Below are positions 19,201 to 27,561 of a stretch of 64,000 nt of DNA, piece by piece. Source of the stretch: Gammaproteobacteria bacterium (GTDB lineage Bacteria; Pseudomonadota; Gammaproteobacteria; Pseudomonadales; Azotimanducaceae); the NCBI GenBank assembly GCA_026706935.1, contig JAPOXV010000026.1:1083721-1147720 (forward strand). Reading direction: 5' to 3'. Within the stretch, counting starts at the first letter, position 1. Every line of letters begins with the position of its first letter. The translations under genes and the position numbers were made by a program. Below the pieces are notes generated by a model that was not told the origin of the DNA, made no database searches, and saw nothing but the letters and a program-made list of their open reading frames with translations.

Positions 19201-19417
19201 AAGCAGCGACTCGTCCAAGGCGTCGGAGGTACTAATGACCGACGAAGGGAACCCGACCCCTAATGCTGAGTGGCAGTCATATAGCTTCGACATGGAAACG
19301 GCATTTCCTGCAGTTGACTTTGCGGATCTAAAACTGGTTATGTTCTTTCCAGATTGGGCAAATGCGGAGGGCGCCGTTGGTCGTATAGACAACGTGCGTC
19401 TTGAGGCACCAGAGTAG
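16289..19417 (+). CDS. GH16 beta-glucanase lipoprotein (laminarinase-like) with four C-terminal beta-sandwich domains
   Basis: From the TTG start this is 1042 residues. A lipoprotein signal ends in the lipobox LLIGC with Cys33, so it is anchored in a membrane, probably the outer one. The GH16 catalytic domain (about residues 55-310) shows WELVWSDEFDGTTLDTSKWN and the catalytic motif EIDILE, with Glu174, Asp176 and Glu179 as nucleophile, helper and acid/base, then WDEQELRWFVDG. This fits endo-beta-1,3-glucan (laminarin) hydrolysis. Four presumed carbohydrate-binding beta-sandwiches follow, each ending in a LDNV/IDNV-type strand and separated by proline-rich linkers. The last two are close repeats of each other. 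The next genes are a TonB-dependent receptor and a second glycosidase. The exact glucan linkage is inferred. Confidence 0.88.
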   Translation: MVSNLNQHARSVITKGILSVIAMVATGFLLIGCGGGNTDPAQGANEPLNPITPKGWELVWSDEFDGTTLDTSKWNIQTGDGTAEGIPGWGNNELQSYQAANISVGGGNLTITAREESVDGRDYTSGRINTAERMDFTYGRVEASVHAASGQGLWSAFWMLPTNSEYGTWAAGGEIDILEVFSRDPTPFTQAALHYGMAWPLNTLVYQKYEGVDPADGFHVYAVEWDEQELRWFVDGTHYFTVNRSTYWNYYLNPETNAHEAGSDSAPFDRPFHLLLNLAVGGNLPGTPVASSFPGELRVDYVRVYKCNLDEVTGRGCDGFTDYTDPSVVARLPQKVFTASYDLYVDSAGPLTFPNTEDVVPLSIGVYDANGALVFSEVEAGDDRGMVIDMLTSGGGNFNIFPASNERQTLFGMGSASDPADYAGEVSFDLYVFSEGTDATSGIQVKLDSGFPDLGFVELAIADLPMDEWTTITVQISDIAHNASNFGGGPVDLSNVLSLFVLEPTGAAHLQVDNIRLSCAHVNQDDCGIAPPSPPPPPSSDPFLVYIDSVDPAWDRGIGASDSSTGWSDYFDGTTSNKVQWREIDADDAARGKVIEVTFSDLDAQGVWFIQSSMAVDLAAYAGGTVSFDIKVDDYSSNEGGMTMKIDCFFPCTSGDQVIGKVGDGEWETVEVPVSRLLGGGLNLASINTGIVVFPMDLSSPVTFQLDNVQWLPGEQDVMPPPPSVGTVTLFDDQLAEGWGLWDCCGGATFGEVEDETRGNVVELVFGATPTVAGFQAVVSVDILHLANGALEFDFKEVSPPPEGSTWLLKLESAGAATFAEVALTHAGNPEPGPEWQRYRFSISEDLAGLDITALKLLMIFPNWGNADGAIGRIDNVRFVPERASLELYGDAPAEGWFLWDCCGAATFAEVEDDEEHGNVIELSFGAGGTVTGLQAAVGVDASSATGGELVFEFKEVSPPPEGSVWRVKLESSDSSKASEVLMTDEGNPTPNAEWQSYSFDMETAFPAVDFADLKLVMFFPDWANAEGAVGRIDNVRLEAPE
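18470..19405 (+). repeat. Two tandem protein-level repeats (WDCCG domains) in GH16
   Basis: Two copies of about 155 residues meet near 18940. Both contain the block EGW.LWDCCG.ATF.EVED, then GNV.EL.FGA, FEFKEVSPPPEGS.W..KLES, EWQ.Y.F, and end in GA.GRIDNVR. The WDCCG motif with adjacent cysteines is shared. They look like duplicated carbohydrate-binding modules; I do not recognise the family. Confidence 0.75.
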
Positions 19418-19440
19418 TTAGCGGTAGTAGGAGCAGAACC

Positions 19441-22137
19441 ATGTCAAAGTTAATGAACGTGTTCGGAAACGGAACTCTCGTAGCCTCGATAGCGATTTTG
19501 ATCGCTTGGATGCCGCTGGCTATTGGTCAAGAGAACGAAGAAGAGACTACCGACGAAGGTGACGCAGTCACCATGGAGGAGGTCATCGTCACTGTTGAGC
19601 GGCGTGAACAGAACCTCCAAGATCTTGGCGCAACGGCGTATAGCTTCGAAGGCGAGAATCTGAAGATGCAAGGGGTCGTTGACCTTACCGACCTATCCGA
19701 ACTCGCACCGGGTCTTGAAATTGGTAACAAAGGTGGAAACGTTGAGGTTTGGATTCGAGGTGTCGGCTCTTCCAACAATACTGAGTTAGGCGATCCGGCG
19801 GCGGCGACACATCTTGACGGTGTATACCTACCTCGTACTGCCGGTATCGGGTCAGCTTTCTTTGACGTTGGGCGCGTTGAAGTAAACGTTGGTCCTCAGG
19901 GTACATTGCGCGGTCGGAACGCGACCGCGGGTTCGGTCAACATCATCCCTTGGCGACCTGGTATGGGTCGGCAAGAGCTGGCGTTCGAGTTTGAGACAGG
20001 CGACTACAACACTCGAGTGGCTCGCGGTGTTTTGAACATGCCCATCGGGGATAACGCGGCTTTTCGTATTGCAGGCTACTCATTTGCGCACGACTCCTAC
20101 TACAACGACGTAGGACCGTTGGACCTCGATCTAGCAGAAGCTGAGGACAATAAAGGTTACCGCGCCCAGTTAGCTGTGGACCTTACCGAGCGATTAAGTG
20201 TGTTGATTGCATATGACGACGTGCACGAGACGGGTAGCGGTTGGACCGGTACCAACTACGCAAATCCTCTCGGCAATGACGTTCATCCGGAGGATATTGA
20301 AGACCCTCGCGATGTGTATGCGCGCGCGTTTACACCGATGCTCGATACCACTCATTGGGGTGCGAAGTTGGAGGTCACGTACGACTTCGATGTTGCCACC
20401 GCAGAATTAGTCGTCAGTAGACGTGACTTACTCTACAACTACGACGCGGCGACACCGCTAGCGCCTGACTGGCCTGGCGTGGCGGACACGCTGCAACCGG
20501 TCGACGAGGTTTACGACAACTGGTCGCGATTCCAATTTATCACCGACAGCGTGTCGGATATTCAGGAATTTAGGCTCTATGGCGATTCTGGCGCGTGGAC
20601 GTGGACGGCTGGATTATTTCACTTCATCGAGGATCAATACACGTTTCTAGGTGCAGTAGGTGATCGGGGTCTGTTCTTTCAAGGCGTTGAATTCAACCAG
20701 CCGACGACTGATTCCGAGTCATTATCGGCCTATACTGACATTACATACCACCTTAACGACATTACTCGATTAACAGGTGGTCTTCGATATACCACCGAAG
20801 ACAAGATGAGAGTCGGCGTCAATGCACGGTATGCGCTAGCACTCGGGGGACGAAATTTCTCCTGTTGTGGTGGTGTTCGCCTAGGTACGGAAGGATTTCG
20901 ATTTGCTGCGCGGGATCGCACTATTTTTGAACCTGATGCGAATGGTGACGGAACTGTCTCCGACGAGGAGTATCTAGCGTTTTACTACGATGGGATTGCA
21001 CAGTTCGGCGCAAGAGATAACTTCCGCGATGTATTAGCAAAAGGTACATATGGTGGCTCCGCAGCGCCGGAAGACAAAGTACCGTGTGTCGACACACAAA
21101 ATCAAGACGATTTCTACTGTCCTCCGGATGGCTTATTTAGCTTCGTCGCAATCATCAATCCGAACTCTTCGATTACGCCGCAATTCGGCGAGATGTCGAA
21201 TAGTTTCATTGATTGGCGATTGCGGATCGAGCGGGATTTTGGTGCCGCGTTGGGCTACGCGATGGTGTCAACTGGACACAAATCGGGAGGCTTCAACGAC
21301 ACCTTTACCGGTGAAACGGGCCTACCGGTGGCGCCGACCTACGACGAAGAGCAGGTTGTAGTCTATGAAGCTGGCTGGAAAAACGAGTTTGAGCTAGGTG
21401 AAACGCCAACACGTTTCAACATGTCAGGGTTCTACTATGACTACACCGACCAAGTATTCACATCGTTGCTTTCAGTTGAACAAGCTCTCGATTTCAGTAT
21501 AGGTGGCGCAACATTAATTGATCCCACGGAAACGGGCGCGGGTTCTCTAGTCGTTTCTTTCAGCTATAACGCTGCAGACTCGCAGATCTACGGCATGCAG
21601 TTCGATGGCGGTTTCAGTTTCCCGGGTAATGTAAATTTAGACTGGAAAGCTCTATGGTTGGAAGCAAGCATTCAGAGTGCGCTACCTATCCAGGATTTTC
21701 GCTTCCAAGCGGACGTAGCGCCCGACGAGGCTGTTTTTAGATCCATTGACGGTCGTCGTCTACCGCATACCCCGAGATTCCAGCTAAATGGCTCGTTCTC
21801 GCAGGTCATCGGTGTTCCATGGGGAACGATTGATTGGGTAGTCTCAATCGGATGGCGAAGTGACCAATATCGGACAATCTTCAATAGCATCGACTTTCTA
21901 CAACCTGACGACCCTCGACTACGTCTTAACGACGAGGTAGAAGGATTCGTATCGATTGATATCGGGATGGGTTATTCGCACCAGAACGACCGTTTTCGGA
22001 TAGAAGGTTTTGTCAGCAACGTAACTGGAGACGTACACGAGGCTGCTCAGATCATCACGCAATTCGATAACACACGGTTCTTCACTCGACCACGTCTCGC
22101 AGGGATTCGAGCGAGCTATCGATTCGGCGATCTGTAA
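19441..22137 (+). CDS. TonB-dependent outer-membrane receptor
   Basis: An 898-residue outer-membrane transporter. An N-terminal signal peptide runs to about residue 30 (ending near IGQ). A TonB-box-like stretch follows (VTMEEVIVTVERREQNLQD), then the plug domain with ELAPGLEIGNKG, VWIRGVGSSNN, VYLPRTAG and GPQGTLRGRNATAGSVNI. The remainder is a 22-strand-type beta barrel with alternating aromatic residues, ending in IRASYRFGDL with a near-terminal aromatic. Such receptors import large ligands using TonB energy. The gene starts 23 bases after GH16 with an AGGAGC ribosome site and is followed by another glycosidase, so its ligand is probably a glucan oligosaccharide released by GH16. Siderophore or cobalamin uptake is less likely in this context. 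Confidence 0.9.
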   Translation: MSKLMNVFGNGTLVASIAILIAWMPLAIGQENEEETTDEGDAVTMEEVIVTVERREQNLQDLGATAYSFEGENLKMQGVVDLTDLSELAPGLEIGNKGGNVEVWIRGVGSSNNTELGDPAAATHLDGVYLPRTAGIGSAFFDVGRVEVNVGPQGTLRGRNATAGSVNIIPWRPGMGRQELAFEFETGDYNTRVARGVLNMPIGDNAAFRIAGYSFAHDSYYNDVGPLDLDLAEAEDNKGYRAQLAVDLTERLSVLIAYDDVHETGSGWTGTNYANPLGNDVHPEDIEDPRDVYARAFTPMLDTTHWGAKLEVTYDFDVATAELVVSRRDLLYNYDAATPLAPDWPGVADTLQPVDEVYDNWSRFQFITDSVSDIQEFRLYGDSGAWTWTAGLFHFIEDQYTFLGAVGDRGLFFQGVEFNQPTTDSESLSAYTDITYHLNDITRLTGGLRYTTEDKMRVGVNARYALALGGRNFSCCGGVRLGTEGFRFAARDRTIFEPDANGDGTVSDEEYLAFYYDGIAQFGARDNFRDVLAKGTYGGSAAPEDKVPCVDTQNQDDFYCPPDGLFSFVAIINPNSSITPQFGEMSNSFIDWRLRIERDFGAALGYAMVSTGHKSGGFNDTFTGETGLPVAPTYDEEQVVVYEAGWKNEFELGETPTRFNMSGFYYDYTDQVFTSLLSVEQALDFSIGGATLIDPTETGAGSLVVSFSYNAADSQIYGMQFDGGFSFPGNVNLDWKALWLEASIQSALPIQDFRFQADVAPDEAVFRSIDGRRLPHTPRFQLNGSFSQVIGVPWGTIDWVVSIGWRSDQYRTIFNSIDFLQPDDPRLRLNDEVEGFVSIDIGMGYSHQNDRFRIEGFVSNVTGDVHEAAQIITQFDNTRFFTRPRLAGIRASYRFGDL

Positions 22138-22178
22138 TTCGTGGAGAGCGTTTTAACGTGCGTGTCTACCGCGTCTAG

Positions 22179-23486
22179 ATGACGCTCGAGGTTAAGAAGA
22201 GGTCACGAGCGACAAAGGTTGCCGCGAGCGTGTTTATTTCGCTTGCGGCGGCGCTTAGTCTGGCTCAGGCGGTTCCTGTTGAGGTTTTAGCGTTTGAGGG
22301 CGGGTACACACTCGTTCGAGAAGGAAAACCATACTTCGTTAGAGGTGCAGGTGTTGCGGGAGTTGGGCTCGAAACGCTAGCCAAACGCGGCGGGAATTCG
22401 GTTCGCACCTGGGGTATAGAAGAAGCCCAGTCAACCCTCGATGAAGCCGCGCGACACGGATTGACCGTTGCGATGGGATTACCGGTCGCGGCAGAACGAT
22501 TTGGGTTTGACTACGACGATGCTGAGAGCATCGCCAAACAAAGAGCAAATGTGCGCGATGCGGTCCTAAAGTACAAGGACCATCCGGCGTTGTTGGCTTG
22601 GATTATCGGCAACGAGCTTGATATGAGCTTCACGAATCATCGGGTCTACGATGAAGTCAACGAACTCTCCCGAATGATTCACGAACTCGACCCAAATCAC
22701 GTGACAACGACGACGATTACAGCATTGGATCGTGAGACTGTTGAGTTAGTTCGGGAAAGGGCACCTGACCTGGATTTCGTGAGCATTCAAGCCTACGGCG
22801 CACTTGCTCTGATGCCTAAGGCGATCGCTTACTTGAGCGAAGGTCCGTTCATGGTGACTGAATGGGGCCCACTTGGCCATTGGGAAGTTGGCAAGACACG
22901 TTGGGGTGCTGCGATTGAGCCTACAAGCACTGAGAAGGCTCGTCACTTCTTACAGCAATACCGTGACTTGATTTTGCCTTATCTTGGACCTGGTCTTGGC
23001 TCGTATGCGTTTCTATGGGGTCACAAACAGGAGCGCACACATACTTGGTTTAGTTTGTTTACGGAAAGTGGTGCGACGACGGGCGCGGTTGACGCCTTAG
23101 AGTTGGTGTGGACTGGGAGACTTCCCGTGAATCAAGCACCAGTACTCGAGTCAATTTCATTAGCGCGTCGCTCTGCTTCAGATAGTGTTCGTTTGACATC
23201 GGGAAGGAGTTACGTAGCTAAAGTCGTCGCAAGCGATACCGAAAACGACGATCTCACATATGTATGGTCTGTTAAACCGGAAAGTGATGCCTCCACCATC
23301 GGCGGCGACCTAGAAGCATCAATCGCAGATGTTCCGGATGCGTTCGACGGAGCTTCAGACGAAGCGACGGTGCGATTGATTGCACCGGAACCAGGCAACT
23401 ATCGATTATTCGTCGAGATTTACGACGGGCAAGGTAATGCAGCACACGCAAATATCCCGTTCATAGTGATAGGTAGACGTCGCTAA
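22179..23486 (+). CDS. Secreted clan GH-A glycoside hydrolase (GH2-like TIM barrel) with C-terminal Ig-like domain
   Basis: A 435-residue exported enzyme. A signal peptide ends near SLAQA at about residue 29. The TIM barrel starts with GKPYFVRGAGVAG and includes RGGNSVRTWG. The clan GH-A catalytic pair is visible: acid/base Glu146 in WIIGNELDM and nucleophile Glu228 in MVTEWGPLGHWE, 82 residues apart. A short C-terminal domain after about residue 320 (NQAPVLESISL, then VASDTENDDLTYVWSV) resembles Ig/PKD-like modules. It lies 41 bases after the receptor on the same strand. With GH16 and the receptor it forms a small glucan uptake locus and probably trims or transglycosylates beta-glucan oligosaccharides. 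The exact GH family cannot be fixed by eye; GH2, GH5 or GH158-like are options. Confidence 0.78.
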   Translation: MTLEVKKRSRATKVAASVFISLAAALSLAQAVPVEVLAFEGGYTLVREGKPYFVRGAGVAGVGLETLAKRGGNSVRTWGIEEAQSTLDEAARHGLTVAMGLPVAAERFGFDYDDAESIAKQRANVRDAVLKYKDHPALLAWIIGNELDMSFTNHRVYDEVNELSRMIHELDPNHVTTTTITALDRETVELVRERAPDLDFVSIQAYGALALMPKAIAYLSEGPFMVTEWGPLGHWEVGKTRWGAAIEPTSTEKARHFLQQYRDLILPYLGPGLGSYAFLWGHKQERTHTWFSLFTESGATTGAVDALELVWTGRLPVNQAPVLESISLARRSASDSVRLTSGRSYVAKVVASDTENDDLTYVWSVKPESDASTIGGDLEASIADVPDAFDGASDEATVRLIAPEPGNYRLFVEIYDGQGNAAHANIPFIVIGRRR

Positions 23487-23595
23487 GATGACTTCGCCCG
23501 TTAAGCGGTAAACAGGCTGGCTATTCGTGCGTTGTAGCGATTAGATATTCGATTTCCTTGCTCTTGAAAGCCTGCACGAATAAGAACGAGCTCTA

Positions 23596-24771
23596 CTACA
23601 GGTGTACGTCAAGAAGGTTGTAGTCCTTAACTACTGCCTCTCGCGTTTCTTCGTTCCATCTGTTCAAGTCCTCTTCGCCGACGAGTGGTTGGTACACGTA
23701 TCGTTGTTCTTCGGGAAATCTCTGTTGGCGAGCATCGATGCCGATCGCAATCATGCGTGATCGCTGATGCACACGTTTCTCGTCATAGGTCTGCTCTCGA
23801 CCTGCGAAGTTCACGTTGGTCACATTGAGCACGCTCTTTCGCGGCAAGAACCCCATGTTCAACGTTACTCGACGCTCGGTTGACGTATTCGCGAATGAAC
23901 CGTGTACAAGCTGACGATTTGAGATCACGACATCGCCAGTATCGCACACCATGGGTACCGCGCTTGAAATTCTTTCGGATCCAGATTCTTGTACGAGCGC
24001 TTTGATGTCAACTTTCCCTTGCTTGTGCGTACCGGGTACCACCCAAACTCCGTTTGAAGGCGTACTCCCATAGATTTGCGCCATAAAGTTGAAGCCATGT
24101 TTACCTTGGTTCCAATCAGCGGAATCCCAATGCGTCGTGCCATCCTGATGCCACGCCACTGACACACCGAGTCCAGGTTCCTTCAGAAAGGTAACTTCGT
24201 TGAAAGGTACAAAATCGTCGCCGTTGACCGCGGCAGCCACAGTGAGCAAGTCAGGATGTCCATACAGACGCAAGCACGAATCCATGATCTGCAGATTCCC
24301 TATAAGGAGATCTATGAATTCCTCTGGTGCATCTTCGTCGGGTATTGGTTCGGCCATCTTGACGGGATGACGACCATGATTGAGATCCGTACCACCAAGT
24401 GGGTCTGATAGTGGCTTCGAGAAACTGAAAGACGGACGTTTGAATTGGTGACCTACCGCAGGTTGACCATGGCGGTCTAGTGGGTCTCCCCGAGAACTTG
24501 GTGCACCGTCGAGTACGCGTTCTACATCGGCTCGAAGTTCCTCGATTTCATCAGCTCTCAGGACGCCAGTAAAGACGTAAAAACCATACTGCCAGTAGGA
24601 ATCGAGAATCTCCTGTGAGATTGCTCCGGTTTCGTCGTACGTAATCGATCCGCGATTCGGAAGTCGCAACGCGCGCTTCTTACCATCGTCAAGATAGGCA
24701 CGCATCAAGTCACGATGTTCGATTGCGTTTGTAGTTCGCTGAGCGTCAGTTTGCATTGATCTTCTCGTCAA
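23596..24771 (-). CDS. Phytanoyl-CoA dioxygenase family protein (PhyH no. 2)
   Basis: A 391-residue Fe(II)/2-oxoglutarate dioxygenase, longer than most PhyH members. The metal site is VAWHQDGTTHW near residue 200 (His-x-Asp), with a distal His in NRQLVHGSFAN and the following STERRVTLNMGF Arg region that binds 2-oxoglutarate. VWVVPGTHKQGK is the usual PhyH strand. It is convergent with the glucan-locus glycosidase and divergent from the GntR regulator. No clear operon partner exists, and the substrate is unknown. The C-terminal extension with FPEEQRYVYQPLVGEED is seen in ectoine-hydroxylase-like relatives of this size class, but I cannot assign that reaction. Confidence 0.86.
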   Translation of the reverse strand: MTRRSMQTDAQRTTNAIEHRDLMRAYLDDGKKRALRLPNRGSITYDETGAISQEILDSYWQYGFYVFTGVLRADEIEELRADVERVLDGAPSSRGDPLDRHGQPAVGHQFKRPSFSFSKPLSDPLGGTDLNHGRHPVKMAEPIPDEDAPEEFIDLLIGNLQIMDSCLRLYGHPDLLTVAAAVNGDDFVPFNEVTFLKEPGLGVSVAWHQDGTTHWDSADWNQGKHGFNFMAQIYGSTPSNGVWVVPGTHKQGKVDIKALVQESGSERISSAVPMVCDTGDVVISNRQLVHGSFANTSTERRVTLNMGFLPRKSVLNVTNVNFAGREQTYDEKRVHQRSRMIAIGIDARQQRFPEEQRYVYQPLVGEEDLNRWNEETREAVVKDYNLLDVHL

Positions 24772-24905
24772 TTGGTACGATCATTAGGCAGTGCGAGAAT
24801 TCAGATATTCGCCAAGTGCTTGCAGAGTATTCCTGTAAATCGTACCACTGTCTATGCGACTGACGTGCGTACTTGGTTAATTGACCCGTCTATGTGTATC
24901 ACAGT

Positions 24906-24925
24906 GTATTATTATGTGGTAATAC
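24906..24925 (+). promoter_or_regulatory. Candidate operator/promoter of the GntR-ABC operon
   Basis: An inverted repeat GTATTA-N8-TAATAC lies 16 bases before the regulator's start. It contains a TATTAT -10-like box, and a TTGACC -35-like box begins at 24881 (spacing longer than ideal at 20). YtrA-type GntR regulators normally bind such palindromes in their own promoter, so this is the likely autoregulatory site. Confidence 0.45.
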
Positions 24926-24940
24926 GGTTGTCTTGCTCAT

Positions 24941-25297
24941 TTGTTCGCACTAAATCCGTCGTCGAATGTTCCGATCTACCAGCAGATCGTCAATCAATGT
25001 AGGAATCTCGTTGCAGGTGGTCAATTGACTCCCGGTGACAAATTACCGGCCGTAAGAGCGATCGCTACGGAGTTGGGTGTAAATCCGATGACTATATCCA
25101 AAGCGTATTCCTTGTTAGATCAAATTGGGATCGTGAAGCGACAGCGCGGCATCGGGATGGTTGTTTCGGAAAGTGGGCCGATGCGCGCACGAATGGGAAC
25201 GACCGAGAGCAAAGTGCTCATCGCATACGCGAAGAAAGTAGGTATGACCCGAACCGAGCTCGTTTCTCAAATCGAGCGATTGTGGGAGGAAACATGA
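24941..25297 (+). CDS. GntR-family transcriptional regulator, YtrA type
   Basis: A 118-residue protein with a winged helix-turn-helix: VPIYQQIVNQCRNLVAGGQL, then LTPGDKLPAVRAIATELGVN and PMTISKAYSLLDQIGIVKRQ. Only a short C-terminal helix follows, which is the YtrA subfamily hallmark (about 120 residues, no large effector domain). It starts at a TTG with a weak ribosome site. Its stop overlaps the start of an ABC ATPase gene (ATGA), so regulator and transporter are translationally coupled. YtrA-type regulators usually repress their own ABC operon and respond to cell-envelope stress, antibiotics or small ligands. The palindrome just upstream is the probable operator. Confidence 0.87.
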   Translation: MFALNPSSNVPIYQQIVNQCRNLVAGGQLTPGDKLPAVRAIATELGVNPMTISKAYSLLDQIGIVKRQRGIGMVVSESGPMRARMGTTESKVLIAYAKKVGMTRTELVSQIERLWEET

Positions 25298-26127
25298 CGC
25301 CGTATCCACTTGAGCTGAGACGTGTCTCGTTAAGTTTCGATTCGGTCAACGTACTCAATGGTGCGAACCTCAAACTGGCCCGAGGCACGGTAACGGGTTT
25401 GCTTGGCAGAAATGGCAGCGGAAAAACAACCCTCATGCGTGTTGCGCTCGGATTGATGCATGCTGATGACGGCGGAGCCTCTGTGTTCGGTACACCGTCG
25501 ATTGATTCTCCATCCGAAATACGTAAACGTATCGGGTACGTTCCACAATCGTTCGATAGTTTCAGTTGGATGAAAGTGAATGATTGCATCGAGTTCGTGG
25601 CGAGTTTCTATAAAGACGATTGGGATTCCAGTTTGATCGAACGATTGATAAAGGAATGGCAGCTCAGTGACAAGAAAATAGGGGAGTTATCGTCCGGAGA
25701 TCAGCAGAAAGTCTCGATCTTGCTCGCGATCGGCCATACGCCTGAGTTGCTCATTCTGGATGAACCGGTCGCGAAGCTCGATCCAGCAGCACGTCGTGAT
25801 TTCTTACGTATTCTTGTAGAGATGAACATCGATCACGATCAGACGATACTACTCTCTAGCCATATTACTAGTGACATTGAACGAATTTGTACGCACATAG
25901 CGATTCTTCATGAAGGTCGAATAGTCTGCGACAGCGAAATTAACGCGTTGAAACAGAATGTACGTGTCGTTACTGTTCCAGGATCAGTTTTTCCGACGGG
26001 AATCAATGTTCTGGGCGGCCATGGCAATCAACGTTACGTGTGGTACACGGATGACGTTGATCTACCGACAGACGCTCTCGTAGAAGAAACGACGTTGGAA
26101 GACTTCATCATCGGAATTACGGCTTGA
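25294..26127 (+). CDS. ABC transporter ATP-binding protein
   Basis: A 277-residue ATPase subunit. Walker A is GRNGSGKTT with Lys44, the signature is ELSSGDQQKVSILLAI, and Walker B is LLILDEPVAKLDPAAR; a switch His follows in ILLSSHITSDIERIC. The start is taken as ATG 25294, which overlaps the regulator's stop (ATGA) and follows a GGGAGGA ribosome site; an upstream in-frame GTG at 25282 lies inside that site. The C-terminal 65 residues are an accessory domain. It belongs to the exporter-type subfamily found with YtrA regulators. The partner membrane protein overlaps its end. Likely role: efflux or envelope stress resistance; substrate unknown. Confidence 0.9.
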   Translation: MTPYPLELRRVSLSFDSVNVLNGANLKLARGTVTGLLGRNGSGKTTLMRVALGLMHADDGGASVFGTPSIDSPSEIRKRIGYVPQSFDSFSWMKVNDCIEFVASFYKDDWDSSLIERLIKEWQLSDKKIGELSSGDQQKVSILLAIGHTPELLILDEPVAKLDPAARRDFLRILVEMNIDHDQTILLSSHITSDIERICTHIAILHEGRIVCDSEINALKQNVRVVTVPGSVFPTGINVLGGHGNQRYVWYTDDVDLPTDALVEETTLEDFIIGITA

Positions 26128-27440
26128 AAAAAGTACTAGTCGCTGGTCGAACGCATGTCATCACATCAATGATGTACATGAGTTTGGGTGTACTTATCAC
26201 CATGAATATGAGCTCTCGTTCTGGCATAGATGCGGCTGGTATTTTCGGATTGCTCTGGTTTGCGTTTATTGCGGACGGTGAAGCATCCAGTTTTATCGGT
26301 CGATCAACGTCGTGGGAAGCGATCAGGTTAGTACCCGGATACCGCAGAAAGATCTTTACGACTAGCCTATGTATTGCGTGTGCCGCTGTTGCGTTAGGTA
26401 CTCTCCTTTCGTTCGCGATCGGATACCGAACACCTCCGATTGGAATAGCCTTAATGGTCGCGGTAGGATTGCTGGCACTCACCGTTCACTCAAGACGATC
26501 TGGAAACAGCCGATTTCTTTGGATTGCGTTCGCGATTTTCTTTACTTTGTTTTTAGGGATTCCGCTTACTCTCTTATTTAATGCGTCCGACATACATCTG
26601 CTCATCGTAGCTAGTCTCTCCTCATCAGCGGTTCAGGTCGTTGCGTTCGTGTTAGCCGCGATTGCGGTGTTAGTCTTGAAGAAAGAAACTGATCGGCTTG
26701 GTTGCCCAAGATTAGAAGTCAGTGTCGTAGCATCAGAGCGCATATATCCGCATTTAACTGGTAGGATCAGACTTATAGGACTGCCACATCTATCGGAAAA
26801 CATGCTTTCCGTATTTCTAACCACGATACCGTTCTTCGTGATTGTCGGCGCAAGTCATGCTGCGTTCGCTGATGAAGGTTCTTTGTTATTAGAGGATCAT
26901 GATTCGATCAAATCTGTTGTCGCGGCTGCCTGCATCTATCTAGTATCAGGCACGACATTTGGATCGCTCAAGAATCCTGGAATGTGGTTGGCCAAGGCGT
27001 GGCAATTTGGGATTGGAAAGTCGAGAGTTTCCCTCGGTTCGGAATATGCAATAAGGATTGTGGCGACTTGTGTCGCACCGTGCGTCATTGTATTTAGTGT
27101 CGCTCTAATCCACGCGGTGAACATCGGTGCGCCTGTAGCAGATTGGCCGGGATACGCGAATTTCTACGACGAAGCGTTGTTACTCCTCACGCTGAATTTA
27201 CTCTGTTTTACGTGGGCGTGCGGCGCGTATCCCAAACGAACGTCGGATTGTCCGGAGTTTCTTCACATTCGACTTGCAATGTGTGCAGTCACTTGTCTCA
27301 TATTCATATTTGGGGCTGATTTCGGTCTTATGGGAAGAGTCTTGTTATTGAGTGCTCTGTGCTTCAGCGCGTATCTAGCGGTTTTCATGGGTGGACGACA
27401 AATCGCCGCGATCGATTTTTTGCCGCTTAAAACGAAGTAA
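26124..27440 (+). CDS. Multi-spanning membrane protein, probable ABC permease partner
   Basis: A 438-residue protein with roughly ten to twelve hydrophobic segments and no recognised family motif. It starts with TTG inside the stop of the ATPase gene (TTGA overlap), so it is translationally coupled to it and is very likely the membrane subunit of that ABC transporter. Soluble loops are short, the longest around residues 180-225 with KKETDRLGCPRLEV. YtrA-controlled operons commonly hold poorly conserved permeases of this kind. No catalytic residues can be identified. The gene ends 120 bases before a convergent gene, with a hairpin between them. Confidence 0.72.
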   Translation: MKKVLVAGRTHVITSMMYMSLGVLITMNMSSRSGIDAAGIFGLLWFAFIADGEASSFIGRSTSWEAIRLVPGYRRKIFTTSLCIACAAVALGTLLSFAIGYRTPPIGIALMVAVGLLALTVHSRRSGNSRFLWIAFAIFFTLFLGIPLTLLFNASDIHLLIVASLSSSAVQVVAFVLAAIAVLVLKKETDRLGCPRLEVSVVASERIYPHLTGRIRLIGLPHLSENMLSVFLTTIPFFVIVGASHAAFADEGSLLLEDHDSIKSVVAAACIYLVSGTTFGSLKNPGMWLAKAWQFGIGKSRVSLGSEYAIRIVATCVAPCVIVFSVALIHAVNIGAPVADWPGYANFYDEALLLLTLNLLCFTWACGAYPKRTSDCPEFLHIRLAMCAVTCLIFIFGADFGLMGRVLLLSALCFSAYLAVFMGGRQIAAIDFLPLKTK

Positions 27441-27507
27441 ATCTACTCGGCAAGTAACGCCGTGATGTAGACTGTTAAGAATTGGAATTTGTTAGGAAGA
27501 AACTTGC

Positions 27508-27536
27508 GCAAGCGCGGACCGTAGGACCGCGCTTGC
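27508..27536. terminator. Hairpin between convergent genes, probable bidirectional terminator
   Basis: The stem GCAAGCGCGG (27508-27517) pairs perfectly with CCGCGCTTGC (27527-27536) around a nine-base loop. It sits between the 3' ends of the ABC operon and the amidohydrolase gene. There is no long T-run, so termination strength is uncertain. Confidence 0.6.
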
Positions 27537-27561
27537 ATCTGCTAACTAGCTGTTAATCGAG

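Noticed and set aside
23522-23582. Nine-base inverted repeat TATTCGTGC/GCACGAATA after the GH-A gene
   Set aside because: The loop of more than 40 bases makes it a poor terminator; it could be chance.
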